Shown here: in pieces, positions 33,700 to 45,658 of the stretch
Layout: every line of letters begins with the position of its first letter
Position numbering within the stretch: position 1 is the first letter of the stretch
From: Zizania palustris
Taxonomy: Eukaryota; Streptophyta; Magnoliopsida; Poales; Poaceae
Length of the DNA: 64,000 bases
Assembly: GCA_019279435.1 (NCBI GenBank)
Contig: JAAALK010000289.1
Span: 52,703,164 to 52,767,163 of the forward strand
Reading direction: 5' to 3'
Position numbers and translations under genes: made by a program
The notes under the pieces: model-generated
What the model was told of the DNA's origin: nothing
What the model saw: only the letters and a program-made list of their open reading frames with translations
Databases searched by the model: none

Positions 33700-35000
33700 A
33701 TGGAAAATTTAGAGGCCAATTCTAGTGGAGATTTGGCCATTGCTCCTTTGATCAGTGAGGACGATTGGAGGATCCCAATCGTTCAGTATTTAAGAAATCC
33801 TAGTCAAAAGGTTGATCGGAAGGTTCGGCGACAAGCGTTCAAATTTGTTTTGCTTGATGATGTGTTGTATCGCTGGACTATCGATGGAGTACTTTTGAAG
33901 TGTTTGGACTCCGATCAAGCTAGAGTCGCTGCAGGTGAAGTCCATGAAGGGCTTTGCGGTACTCATCAGTCGGCCCCGAAAATGAGTTGGATGCTCAAAA
34001 GGGCGGGTTTTGATTGGCCGACTATGACTAAGGACTGTTTTAAGTACTATAGAGGGTGTGAAGCTTGTCAAAAGTTTGGTAATATTTATCTAGCACCTGC
34101 ATCGATGCTTAATCCTATTATCAAACTATGGTAGTTCCGAGGTTGGAGCTTAGACTTCATCGGCCAAATTCATCCTCAATCTTCAAAAGGGCATCGGTAC
34201 GTGTCGATGGCAACAGATTACTTCACCAAGTGGACCGAGGCCGTGCCGCTCAAGAACATGACTCACAATGAGGTAATTGATTTCATCTTGAAGCACATTA
34301 TACACAGATTCGGCATTCCTCAAACTCTCACTACAGACCAAGGTACTTCGTTTGTTGCTAAAGAAGTGAGGGACTTTGCTGAATACTATGGGATCAAATT
34401 AGTAAACTCTTCCCCATATTATGCTCAGGCCAATGGTCAGGCCAAGTCTAGTAACAAAACTGTGATTAAACTAATCAAGAAGAAGATTGAAGAGTTTCCA
34501 AAGAGGTGCTTTCTGAAGCGTTATGGGCTAGTAGAGTTGCAAAGCACGGTGCCACTAAAGTTAGTCCATATGAGTTGGTATATGGACAAGAAATTGTTCT
34601 ACCGGTAGAGGTGGATCTTGGCTCGCTTAGGTTTCTTAAGAAAGATGGCTTATCGGTCGATGAATATGAGACACTTCTGAAGGATAATTTAGAAGAAGTG
34701 ACCGATAAGAGGTTGAAGGCTCTAGAGGCAATAGAGAAAGATAAAAGAAGAGTAGCTAGAGCCTACAACAAGAAGGTCAAAGCAAAATCGTTTCAAATCA
34801 ATGACATAGTATGGAAGACGATTTTGCCATTAGGCACTATGAGCTCAAAATTTGGTAAATGGTCGCCTAGTTGGGAAGGACCTTTTAAGGTAGTAGAAAT
34901 CGCTCCAAGCAATGCATATGTCTTAGAGTCTTTACAAGGAGAGCGATTTCGAAAGGCTTTGAATGGTAGATATTTGAAAAAGTACTTCCCAAGTGTGTGA
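33700..35000 (+). pseudogene. Gypsy element C: integrase
   Basis: The zinc domain HEGLCGTHQSAPKMSW...YYRGCEACQ is complete (HHCC) at 33940-34070. After a stop at 34132-34134 comes the core: MATDYFTKWTEAVPL and LTTDQGTSFV for the two Asp, then NGQAKSSNKT with Lys (AAG, 34444-34446) in place of the catalytic Glu, as in B. A short deletion near 34505 shifts the frame. The C-terminal domain runs to KFGKWSPSWEGPFKV and LNGRYLKKYFPSV at 35000. Confidence 0.9.
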
Positions 35001-35097
35001 CAAAACGATTAAAGTGTCAAAAGGCCAATATTGAAAGTATCGCCCAAGGCCCGTCATGCTTTTAGCTCACTAAGTTTGCTAAAAGGCAGGGGGCATG
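35001..35097 (+). other. Polypurine tract region of C
   Basis: The spacer from the integrase stop to the LTR ends in AAAAGGCAGGGGGCATG (about 35081-35097), the polypurine tract. The same tract occurs on the minus strand beside the LTRs of D (46941-46957) and, with variation, B. Confidence 0.85.
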
Positions 35098-36341
35098 TGT
35101 TTATAGCAAAAAATAGCATTAATGGTCAAGCTAAGCAAAATACTGAAAATAGTATTTTTGACCGAAAATATGCCAAACCTGGCATAGACCGGTCTGACCG
35201 GCTATAGTAGGCCGGTCCCACCGGCCAGGCCCGATCAGACCAGACCCATGGGCTCGGTCAGACCGGCAATGGATTTAGAATGTGAATCCGAAGTGGTTTC
35301 GAATTGTGTTTGTCCAAATCTTATCTCAACCGAATTTTGGCCGAATCCTACTATATTTTTCGCCAAGGACCACTAGCCCACTCCCTATAAATACTAGGGG
35401 CAAGGCCGATTCAAGTCTCTCTCTCCAATCTCAAAAAATCCAAAGCCCTATCTTTGAATCGCATTTACTTTTCTTTACTTTCCGCATCTTCGTGGGTTTG
35501 CTTGAAAGCCCTCCGTCTGTCGTGTCCGTAATCACGGTAACCCTTGCTAGTTCACTTGTGAACCTCCCATTAATCCACGTAACGGATTGCTATCCCTTTT
35601 ATTGGTTTTTATCGCCATATTTGGTAATTCAGCCACTTGGTCGAATTGTATTTGATCTTTCGTTGTTTTCATAGATCTATTGCCCTCATAAACATCTCTG
35701 TGAAGTTTGGAGGCGATCGGAGATTATTTGTTAAGGATACCGAGGTTCACAGGTCAGATCTGCTACGTCGGTCCGACCAGCGTTGAGACTTCGGTCTGAC
35801 CGGACCTCATCACGCTGTTGTCGACAACAGCCGGTTAGACTGACGGCACTCTACCGGTCCGACCGGGACCGTTCGCATGGCGCTACGCCGGAGCCTTCAC
35901 TGATTCCATGTGCGCCGAAGTCTAACCGCACAGTCCGACCAAAGATACTTCACCGGTCAGACCGTCGGAGCCACCCTTCGCAAGTGCCTTCGGGGCCCAA
36001 TCCCGAAGCCCCTTCGCATCTCCGGTCCGATCGAGGTTGTACCTCCGGTCTGACCGGGCCTTAGGCAAAAGGTGCCCAAGGGACCCTTCGGACTAATCTC
36101 CACTATAACTCCGAATCGGCCTTCGAATTGGCCGATTCTAGGTATTTTGACTATTTTGTTCGTGTTTACATTATTACTGATATTTTCAGCCAATTGGATT
36201 AAAATATTAATTATTTATATGATTGCATAGCGACTCCAAATCCCTTATCACTATTTAGGGTAGTCGAAACGCGGCGTCGGTATCGTTGTGATACTTTTGG
36301 ACGTCGAACCGACCCAAGTGCGGGGCGCATTTCTATGTCAA
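35098..36341 (+). mobile_element. 3' LTR of gypsy C (about 1,244 bp)
   Basis: The LTR starts TGTTTATAGC and ends TTTCTATGTCAA, lacking the terminal CA seen in D (GTGTCAACA), so the last bases are lost at the junction with H. A TATAAATA box is at 35386-35393. It has two blocks of the CGGTC-N-GACCG word: 35188-35270 (for example ACCGGTCTGACCGG) and 35755-36060 (about ten copies, including CGGTCCGACC and CGGTCTGACC). Confidence 0.87.
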
Positions 36342-37478
36342 TGAGCACTATGCTGTGTTTATCTTATATCCATTAAAAGATGTATCATTATTAAAACCAG
36401 TCACTTTCCCTCCAATGACTAATAGTGTGACAAGATCCATATTCAATTAACTTTTAGTGGGCTTTGGCATCACTACTAGAAGCTAACTGACATAGGTAAG
36501 CAACACTTTACTAATCACATCATATGTGACTCTTGTTCGTTGGAGTAGCATCCAATGCACGACGTCCAACTCCATGCCTCAAGGCCCAAAACCGTTTTGA
36601 TAGCGTCGTTAAGCAAAACAATATTATGCATGCGGAAGTAAAACTTCCACCCCAACTAGTAAAGATAAAAGACAACACCCTACTCTGGTAGACCCACTAT
36701 TGATGGATCGAGATCCCTAGTGGGTGCAGCTATTTGAAAGAGCATAAATTCTTAATTCTCTGAGGGAAAACTATTCTATCAAGGTGACACTCCCTAGCGT
36801 GCACGAAACATGCAAGAATAATATGACAGGAACATAAGTAAGCACCACAGACAACATATTGACTGTGACATAGTATGGTCCCTTCACATGGTGATCTCCA
36901 TCTCAATGGCTTCTGTCATTGAGTGTGTGCCTCCGACCTCCATGAATTGTACTAGCCTATTAAAATAGCACTTATACTAGTTACATGAGCTGAAGCATCA
37001 ATAATAGACACGTAGGTCATATGAATGTACACCAACCTTGGGATGTAAATAATCATGACACGCATGCCATATTTAATTTTCATTAAATGCATGCATATCA
37101 TACATCAAATTCATCGAGGTCATACTAGTCACAACATTCTCTGCAAAACAAAGTTACGCGAAGAATCTACAAGTGATTGATATCTGGATCTGAAAATATC
37201 AGCTCAACGAGGCTCAAAATTTCTAGTTTTGCGTGGATCGGAACTCCCAATCCGCCGGAACTTCTAGCTGCAAATTTCTCTCTATATCGAATTATAAATG
37301 GCATTGAAACTTTTGATTAGTAGCGGAACTTCCAATCCAACGAAAACTTCTGATCAGTATCGGAACTTCCGATCCAACGAAAACTTCCGATCAGTATCGG
37401 AACTTCTGAAATCTGACGAACAGATCTACATTTCGCCACATATCTCCATACGTGATTGATCCAGATCAACGCATGTAG
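36342..37478 (-). mobile_element. Internal region of non-coding element H
   Basis: On the minus strand this sequence follows the primer site of H. It has no reading frame of note on either strand and no retroviral domain. Near the primer site (37230-37420) it carries repeated GTATCGGAACTTCCGATC-type words, which are inverted repeats around one base and also occur in the H LTR. It is cut on the left by the end of LTR C. Confidence 0.55.
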
Positions 37479-37490
37479 GCTTTGATACCA
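37479..37490 (-). promoter_or_regulatory. tRNA-Met primer binding site of H
   Basis: The minus strand reads TGGTATCAAAGC, one base from TGGTATCAGAGC, the complement of the initiator tRNA-Met 3' end used by most plant copia elements. It lies four bases after the LTR end (GACCCA). Confidence 0.8.
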
Positions 37491-37494
37491 CTAT

Positions 37495-38268
37495 TGGGTC
37501 ACGAGAAAGCTATGCTAGCTGGTAATTTCAAAATTTTCACCCCAAACCTTGGAATCATGTGCGTGAGGGATCATGAATCGTTACCTTCTAATGCGAGATG
37601 TGCTAGTGCAGCGGAAGAAGATGTTGGGGAAACGTGTCCTCGCTTATCCTCGTATCGCTCCGTCCCTTCCCCGACGATCCAATCGATGAAGACCGACGAT
37701 GTCCACATGAGGAACACAATGAGCGTCACTGTTCAAGCAACGCCTCCACGGAGTCCACATGTACAGGGAAGGATTTCTCCCATGTTGGTGTGCTAGCACT
37801 GCTCATTAAAACCAGGGATAAATCTCAATCTCAACGTTTGAGATCAATAAGGAAGGGAGAGAAGAGGTGTGGTGGCTAGGGTGGAGCACTTGGGTCTTCT
37901 GAAAACCTATCTCCACGACCTACTCCTCCCTATTGGTAATGCCAAGGTGTGGGCCTTTAACCACAATCAAATCTCTAACATATCCAATATGTTACATCTT
38001 GATCAGAACTTCCGATCAAGAGTTTCAATCTGTAACTCAGCCCGCGTCGGAACTTTCGATACCCTATCGGAACTTCTGATCTAGCCTTACGATCTATAAA
38101 CTAGAACATGTCAGAACTTTTGATACCCCTATCAGAACTTCCGATCAACCAATTCCAAATCGAAACTTCTGGTTTGAACTCTCTGTCTCTGAATAAGAAA
38201 TAATCGGAACTTCCGATTCTAAATCGAAACTTCTGATTTGAGCTCTCGGTTTCGCAAACCATAAATTA
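37495..38268 (-). mobile_element. LTR of non-coding element H (about 770 bp)
   Basis: The minus-strand LTR ends GTGACCCA at 37495 beside the primer site. The start is not exactly defined. It lies near the 13-bp palindrome CCATAAATTATGG (about 38261-38273), where LTR sequence of I begins. The LTR holds many copies of TCGGAACTTCCGA and variants (about 38003, 38046, 38068, 38110, 38131, 38206). Confidence 0.6.
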
Positions 38269-38271
38269 TGG

Positions 38272-38817
38272 TTCTCGGTGTATTGTCTAGATCTAAGGCT
38301 GCATCAGATTGATGTCTTAGATTTATGTGATCTAGGTGTGGTAGTTTGAGGCTTCATCGGTTGAGTCTGACATCTCTTACTATTGTGTCTTTTTCATGTT
38401 GTATACCGTTCATCTAAATAAAGCATGCCTGATACTTTGATATATTATTAAGATCATCGTGACTAGCTACTGTCTTGGTTAGGTCTGATCTAGTTATTGT
38501 GATGATTTTCATGATATATATATGTTATCTAGAACATTTTATTTATTTCTGTCAAAGTACAAGCTGATGGGTTATCTTCAATTCAACGCCACATCTTATT
38601 CGCCATCGGGAAAGCACTCATCGGCCTATGTGGTAAAACTGCCGATCTTATCGGCTGATGGCACGCTCGCCCGATTGCTTAACCCCTAGTCATCGGCCCT
38701 ATGGTTGATCGGCATGATATTCCACGAATATCCCATCATCATCGCGGTCATCGACTCGATAGCCGATAGGCCATGCTATTGATCATATTTTCCTGTTATC
38801 AGTTGTAGGGTCAAACT
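38272..38817 (+). mobile_element. 5' LTR of gypsy I, first part missing
   Basis: Sequence from TTCTCGGTGTATTG onward matches the 3' LTR of I at about 45250-45658. By eye about 36 of roughly 400 positions differ, plus a small indel. The first 460 bp of the LTR are absent, cut at H. Internal GCCGATCTTATCGGC is an inverted repeat around three bases. A primer-site-like TTGGCACGCC follows at 38820. Confidence 0.8.
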
Positions 38818-38970
38818 GATTGGCACGCCGTGAACCCTTTTTCTAAGAACGTAGGACATGCACTGGAGTTAAGCAGATCTCCTAGGCCACACGTGTATCA
38901 AAGTGTGACCAAAAACACACCAACATGCTTTTTGGCACACCTAGTAGGACCGTACTTCAGCAATCTAGCC

Positions 38971-41400
38971 ATGGCGGGTCAACTCAACGACGACAACATC
39001 ATTCCGATCACCATGGAGACTTTTACCGAGGAATAGAGGGCAGAGGTACAAAGACACGTTGACGCTTTCCAAGAGTTGTGCCTCCAAGCCTACAGGATGA
39101 CTCGGGCGGGTCCCATCTTAAGGGATCCAATGCCAAGACCAGTGATGGTCGTGGACACCAGTCAGCAGACAGAAAGCTCTCATGTCGGTTTCCAAGAGAT
39201 CATCAACAATGCGCTTCACCACGCGCTCATAAACCAATCTGGAACACTGGTCAACACCCTCCAAGGGCTAATCAAGAAGACTATTGACTGTACTATAGCA
39301 CAAAAAGCGTTACAAGGCCCGACGTATCTCCTCGATACTCCGACCAAACTACTATAGAATCAGCAGCACCCTTGGCCATCTCCACAGCCACAAGGGCCAA
39401 CGAGGCTAGATAAGCCGACCTTCTCGGTCGAGCATGAAGGAAACAGGGCGACCCAACCACCGTCCTCCACTCAGGGCTTGTCGTCAAGTTCGTCGTATAA
39501 CCTCGAAAGGGGTGCATCGGCGCCATTCTCAGTAGCTGGCCCTAGGCCGATGGGATAGGAGGCCCCACAGGTCACATATGGTATCGCAAGAAACATGTTG
39601 CCAGACATCATGCCGCCTAGGGAGCACCCGACAGTATCCCTCAAGGGTACCATAGGACCGTGAACTTCAGAGCACGGCCTTATGGTGATGAGGGGCAGCC
39701 TAGATACAACGTTGTCTGGCCAAAGCAATATCAGCAGGCCCCAATGCCCGAATGGCACCCAACATGCGGACAACAAGAAGATGACTGGGTGAATTGGATC
39801 ACAGAGGTTATCAAAGATCAATTTGGGATGAAGCCCAAAGAACAGACGTACATGTATCGGCGTCCGTACCCAGAATGGTTCGACCGAGTACCTCTACCCG
39901 GCCGATACAAGATACCTGACTTCACCAATTTCTCGGAACAAGACTCGATATCCATGATCGAGCACATCAGTTGTTTCCTCGCCTAGTGCAGGGAGGCATC
40001 GGCTGATGAAGCGCTGAGGGTCCAATTCTTCTCACTTTCACTATCAGGATCAACCTTCGAGTATTTTGTTTCTCTACCGGTGGATTCCATCAGCGGATGG
40101 GCAGATCCGGAGAAGAAGTTTCACCAATATTTCTTCGTCAGCATTCAAGAGATGAAGCTCATAGACTTAATGACCGTGAAGCAAAGAATGGATGAGTCGG
40201 TGCAATATTATATCCAGAGGTTCCGAGACGTACGGAGCAGGTGCTATAGTCTCAGCATCAGTGATACCCAGTTGGCAGAGTTGGCATTTCAAGGACTCCT
40301 GAACCCAATTAAGGAGAGATTTTCATCACACGAGTTCAAGAGCCTCTCCTAACTGGTAAAAATGGTATCGGCGCATGAAAGCCAATTCCAAGAATCCAAG
40401 AGAGACTAATATTAGAAAAAGGTGGCATACACTCAGGTGTACCATTCGAACTCCAACGAGAGCAGCGACTCACACGTAGAAGTCGATATGGCCGAATGAT
40501 CCAGGAACAAGAAGGAAGTTACATGTCCCTAGGTGAAACCGACCGATAAAGAGGAGAAGTATGACTTCTACATTAACAAGGCTGATAAAATATTTGATCT
40601 ATTGCTCAACGAGAGGCAGATCCAATTGTCACTTGGTCATGTGATACCGTCTGTCGATGAACTAAAGAAAATAAAATACTACAAATGGCACAATTCCCCA
40701 TCACATCATACTAACGAGTGCAAAGTGTTTAGGCAACAAATCCAATAGGCTGTGGAACAAGGCCGAATCAAGTTCGATGATGGAAAGAAGTCGATGAATA
40801 TCACCGGTCATAAGTTTCCCATCAACATGGTGCACGCGTACTACGCCGATGATTGGCATACAAGGAAAAGCAGGCGAACCAGCAGTAGTGTCGCTTCTTC
40901 TGATCTCATCAGGAAATATCAAAGGAAGTCGAAGGAGAGGATGGACAACGAAGATAACCATGACTACTTACGTTTCAATCCTCATTGGAATTGTGAGTTC
41001 TTTAGGCTCTGTTGGAACAAAGGGTTGCGTCTACCATCGATGGACGACTACTCGGGATGCGGCGCCAAGAATACGGTACAAGACGGTCATCGGCCATATA
41101 ACATCAAGACAATGCTTCTTGACCAAGAAGCCATTCACCAAAGATTGTTGCCACCGAGGGTGTCAATGCTTGAAAGGCTTGGCCTCGTCAACTCTAAAGA
41201 AATTGGCCAACCGGCCAATGACGGTACCGCACTAGAAAAGTCGTGATGGTACCCTAATGGTATTTTCATGAGGAGCCAAAAGAGAAGGGTCCAATGTATG
41301 CGGCAAAGAGAATCAAAGACACGGAGGTGTGACGAGGAAGCCGATCGGCCACGCAAAATCAAGAGTGAGTGGCGACCAAAAGATAAGGATGATCACGATG
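38971..41400 (+). pseudogene. Gypsy I: gag
   Basis: The region starts MAGQLNDDNIIPITMETF at 38971. Frame 1 carries it to about 39650 and another frame from 39660. The gag core shows RRPYPEWFDRVPLPGRYKIP, FTNFSEQDSISMIEHISCFL, QFFSLSLSGSTFEYF, KKFHQYFFVSIQEMKLID and QYYIQRFRDVRSRCYSLSIS, and is close to the gag of D. A nucleocapsid-like KWHNSPSHHTNECKVF is at about 40683. Stops occur at 39034, 39355, 39984, 40350, 40746 and 41244. All are disabling. Confidence 0.85.
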
Positions 41401-42090
41401 AAGAGAATGATGCAGGGGTAAACATGGTTTAATTCCTCCCTGGAGAGTATCGGGCCATCTCAAAAGATGACATAGAGCAAGCCGATAAGATGGCTCAGTT
41501 AGTGTTGGCTCCACAACCAGTAATTTTTGATAAACCAAGAGACCTTGAGCATCAACACCTATGACCTCTCTATATCAAAGGATTGGTTAATGGGAAGTTG
41601 ATGTTCAAGATGATGATAGACGGAGGGGCGGCTGTCAACTTGATGTCTTATGTCACCTTTCGTAAGCTTGGAAAATCGACTGATGACCTCATCCGAACTA
41701 ATATGGTATTAATGGATTTTGACGACAACTCGTCAAACACAATGGGAGTGTTAAATGCAGAACTGACGGTTGGGAGCAAGATGATGTCTACTACCTTCTT
41801 AGGTATAGAGGGAAAAGGATGTTACAACCTATTGCTGGGGTATGATTGGATACACGCAAATTGTTGTGTCCCATCAACAATGCATTAGAACCTCATATAA
41901 TGGGTCAGTGATCAACTAGAGATAGTTCCCGCTGATAGATTGGTTAATATAGCCACAGCTGATTTATCAGTATGGGAGATAGAAGGAGTCGTCTGTTTGT
42001 TAGGAAAGGCTTGGGATGACAACTTTCTTGAAGTATCAGATAATGGTATCAACCTGATCAGCGAGGAACTACCCAAGCTCATATTATGAA
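41401..42090 (+). pseudogene. Gypsy I: aspartic protease region
   Basis: After a short linker the frame at 41583 gives MMIDGGAAVNLMSYVTFRKL (DGG active site), ELTVGSKMMSTTF and LLLGYDWIHANCCVPSTMH, closely parallel to the protease of D (MLFDGGATVNLMPYS, LLGCDWIHANCCIPSTLH). It ends near EELPKLIL. No reverse transcriptase follows. Confidence 0.87.
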
Positions 42091-44786
42091 GACGACACCA
42101 AAAACGAGGGGTGGGCTCGGTCAAAACATTGCCGCAATTTATGAACTACGGAAATACAAACATCAGACACCGACAACAGACTGAGCTAACCTTCGTAAGT
42201 ACCCAGATCCTCGATGAGACGAATGGATTAAAGGCAACTACGTCGGGGATGTGGGAAAAGGCCGAATGGGTAGTACTTAAGGAAATAGTTGAGTGATCGT
42301 TCGACCGGAGCATAGAGGTCTACCCGCAGAAAAGCCGATGCCAATGACATCGCCTTGAGACGGTCGATGCAAAGGCATCACCCTTAGAGAAACAGAAGAG
42401 GACATATGAGAGGTACTTAAAGAACATTGTCGATCGAAGAGTGAAAAATCGACACGCAAGTCAACCGATACCAGTGGTATCGCCTTGAGATGGCCGATGT
42501 GGAGGCATCACCCTTAGACAAAAACTCAAAACTAAATCATATCAAGATAACAATATACCCAGGGTTTTTCAAATTTCAAGGCAAGCACACTATGTAGATC
42601 CAGACTGACACTCTTTTCGGCTTCACCAAGACAACTCCCCCTAAAGCATGGCTGATTAAGAATGTTTTCCGTTTATCCACGCCAAAGGATTAGGGGTGCG
42701 GCACCCAAATTGGTAGTGGTTGATACTGGCCCGTATCGTATTGGCCAACCACTAGAACTCACCAGGGGGGCATCACGATCGGCCTCCTACAAAAGGGGAA
42801 GGTCGATCAGAGGAGGCAAAAGGAAATCAGTGGAAGCAAGTAAAAGGGCAAGTTAAAGTACTTACCTCGGGCCTTGCATCAGCATCACCTGGGTGAAGTT
42901 GTTCCCGGTAGATCGATGAGGAGCAATTGAAGATATGTTGCTTCAATTCACCACACCATCGGCGGAAGGCATGAGAGGTCGCCCGATAGGTTGTCCAGGA
43001 AGCAAGGCGCCTAGTGGGGATCCCATCGATCATGTGGGAAAGGTAGTCCCACTCTAGGGCACTCGTGACCCTTCCACAAGTTCTGATCTGACCAACAAAA
43101 AAGAGATGGGGCAGGAGCTGACCAAAGCTCAGCTACCTTGAGAAGATCGATGGGTGATATAACTCGTAAGAGCACCGCTGAGGATGCTCATCGGTAAAAT
43201 TAACAGGAAGCAAACAGGGAAAGGTGACTGTTGTAAAGATACGAAGGGACTCCGCGTCCTAGAACACGTCGGGCAGAACAAGCCGATGAGGGTGTTCATA
43301 CTCCAAATGATATCCAAAAGGAAACTAGACGGTCTGGTTGGAAAATCCAAGGTAATAACTCTTAAAAATGCCAAGACCACGAGAGACAAAGGAAAAAGAG
43401 GAAAGAATGTCGCTGCTTCGCCTAAAGAAGAGCATTGGTGATAGGTGGGAACGACAATTATGGAAAATCGACAAGAAAGCATGAATGAGTAAGAGGGGTT
43501 CCTCCAATAAGATCAGTAGTATAAACATTGAGCCAAAGCTGGAGGAACCACTAGGGACCCTTAGGCCGGCCGATGAAGTTACCGGTCGAAAGGTTGACTG
43601 ACACAAGGTGAAGGGAGCGGTAGGTGGCCCCAAGGAGGTAACAGCCAAGGGGAACCCGCACATGGGCGGTGAGTCGTTTGGCCAAAAATTGAAACTGAAT
43701 GGTCGGAGCCAAACCGACACACAAAAGACAAATTCCTCCAACCTGAGGTTGAGAAAAGCAATGTGTTCATGAGTATCTACGGGGCTGATTTTCTTATTGT
43801 GCCTAATGATATATCGGCCCCAGCTATCAGCTGAGTTAATGTCGAGGTCGTGGGATGGTTGGAGATGAAGAGAGAAGGGATTGGTTGATGAATCACTGTC
43901 AAGGCAAGTTTAGAAGAAGACGTCAAGAAGAGTGGGACTCATCGGCCCATAGCCAAAAATGAAAACATTTAGGGCATCAGACTAGAAATAATAAGATGCG
44001 GCCATCATCAGCTCGTTCTGGTATGGCCTAACAAGGGAAAGGCTGATGCAATGGCAAATATTGATCTCATCCCAAAAGGCGCGGTAAGTAGCTGATACCC
44101 TGAGATACTAGTTACGCCAGCCAGGGATATAAGGAAAGGATTCAAAACCTAAATCCTAGTCGGAGGAACTCATAGAGGAATATTTGAAGGGTATCTGACA
44201 AGTCTCGACATTTATGAAGACTATGGGGTGGAGACTGCCTAAAGGACCTAGGAATAAACTAAATGGATGAGTGACTATTGGAATAAAAACCTAGTTTTGT
44301 AGGCCCTGCCAAAACAAAAAGTAGGATGAGAAGAGAAAAAATGATGGGTGGGTCAGGAATAACTAAAAGAAGAGAAGGTCAGAGGTTTACTTGAGGGATC
44401 ACATCAATGGTGGCCATTTTAGCACCGATAAGGTGCGTGTTCAATGAACAGAGATGGCAAGCGACGATTGGCGCTGGAATAAATGGCGAAAGATTTGGGG
44501 GCCAGAACAAATGATGGGTCAAAAACATGAAGAAGGAAAGGAGAGCGGCTGATACTTATAAAAATAATGACACCCATTGCAGTTATGTATGGCTGAAAGG
44601 GGAAGAGACAAAGTCGAATCTCTAGGAAAATATTAAAGGTACTAGAAGATAAAGGGTTTCAGTTGGCAATCAAAGTGAAAAGACTGTGCAGATGGACATT
44701 TCAGAAGACGTAGCAGCAGAGGTAATAACTGTTGTTAATTTCGAAGCATCAGCAACCACTTAATGCTCCAAAATTGGGGGGACATG
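42091..44786 (+). mobile_element. Gypsy I: 2.7-kb internal region without pol
   Basis: Nothing resembling RT, RNase H or integrase is visible in any frame. Short frames are low-complexity and disconnected. Words of the GCCGAT/ATCGGC type recur throughout (for example CGGTCGATG and AAAGCCGATGC near 42330-42490). The region ends at the polypurine tract AAATTGGGGGGACATG (44771-44786). By structure, I is a non-autonomous element that keeps gag and protease only, comparable in concept to Dasheng-type rice elements that depend on a pol-bearing partner. Confidence 0.7.
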
Positions 44787-45658
44787 TGTTGATGCCCAGA
44801 TTTGGTAAAGTCCAGAGCCCACCAAGGATGTCGTACGGTCAACAAAAGTCAAGAAGAGCCCGATCAAAGATGGCCAAGGAAGCTCGTCCATACTATTACA
44901 AGATGACCGGATGCAGAGGAGCCGATGGAGACAAAGATGAAAAGGAGATAAAGGTTATCCAGAATCGGTTAAGATAGAGTGCTTGGATGCCAAGTCTCCG
45001 GACTAAAATATGTACCCCTAGTTAGCTTAAAAAACACATATTTCTCAAACAACTACTCGGCACATCGCCACCCTTGGTTCCCAAGGTTTATCCCGACGGG
45101 ATTCGGCACTCGGAGCTGGGTTGCATCATTTCGATCTCTGGTGAAGAGGTGAGTCCCGCCACCCCTGACGACTGTATCGACTAGGTTAGTATCCTCACGG
45201 CTGCATCAGATTGATCTCTTGAGGTGAACGTCGAAACAGTATGGTCGCCAGTTCTCGGTGTATTGGCTAGGTCTAAGGCTGCATCAGATTGATCTCTTAG
45301 ATTGATGTGATCTAGGTGTGGTAGTTTGAGGCTTTATCGGTTGAGTTTGGTATCTCTTACTATTGTATCTTTTTTACGTTATATACCGTTCATCTAAATA
45401 AATCATGCCCAATACTTTGATATATTATTAATATTAGTAAGATCATCGTGATTAGCTACTGTCTTGGTTAGGTTTGATCTAGTTATTCTGATGATTTTTA
45501 TGATATAGATATGTTATCTGACATGTTTTATTTATTTCTGTCGGAGTACAAGCCGACAGGTTACCTTCAATTCAACGCCACATCTTATTCGCCATCGGGA
45601 AAGCACCCATCGACCTATGTGGTAAAACTGCCCATCTTATCGACCGATGGCACGCTCG
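44787..45658 (+). mobile_element. 3' LTR of gypsy I, interrupted by D
   Basis: The LTR starts TGTTGATGCCCAGATTTGG directly after a polypurine tract. From about 45250 it matches the 5' LTR fragment at 38272. It breaks at 45658 in GATGGCACGCTCG, exactly where LTR D begins. The 5' copy continues CCCGATTGCTTAACC, so D inserted here. Confidence 0.88.

Noticed and set aside
42662..44977. Short plus and minus frames in the 3' internal region of I
   Set aside because: None shows an RT, RNase H, integrase or other domain; they are isolated and not in a common frame.
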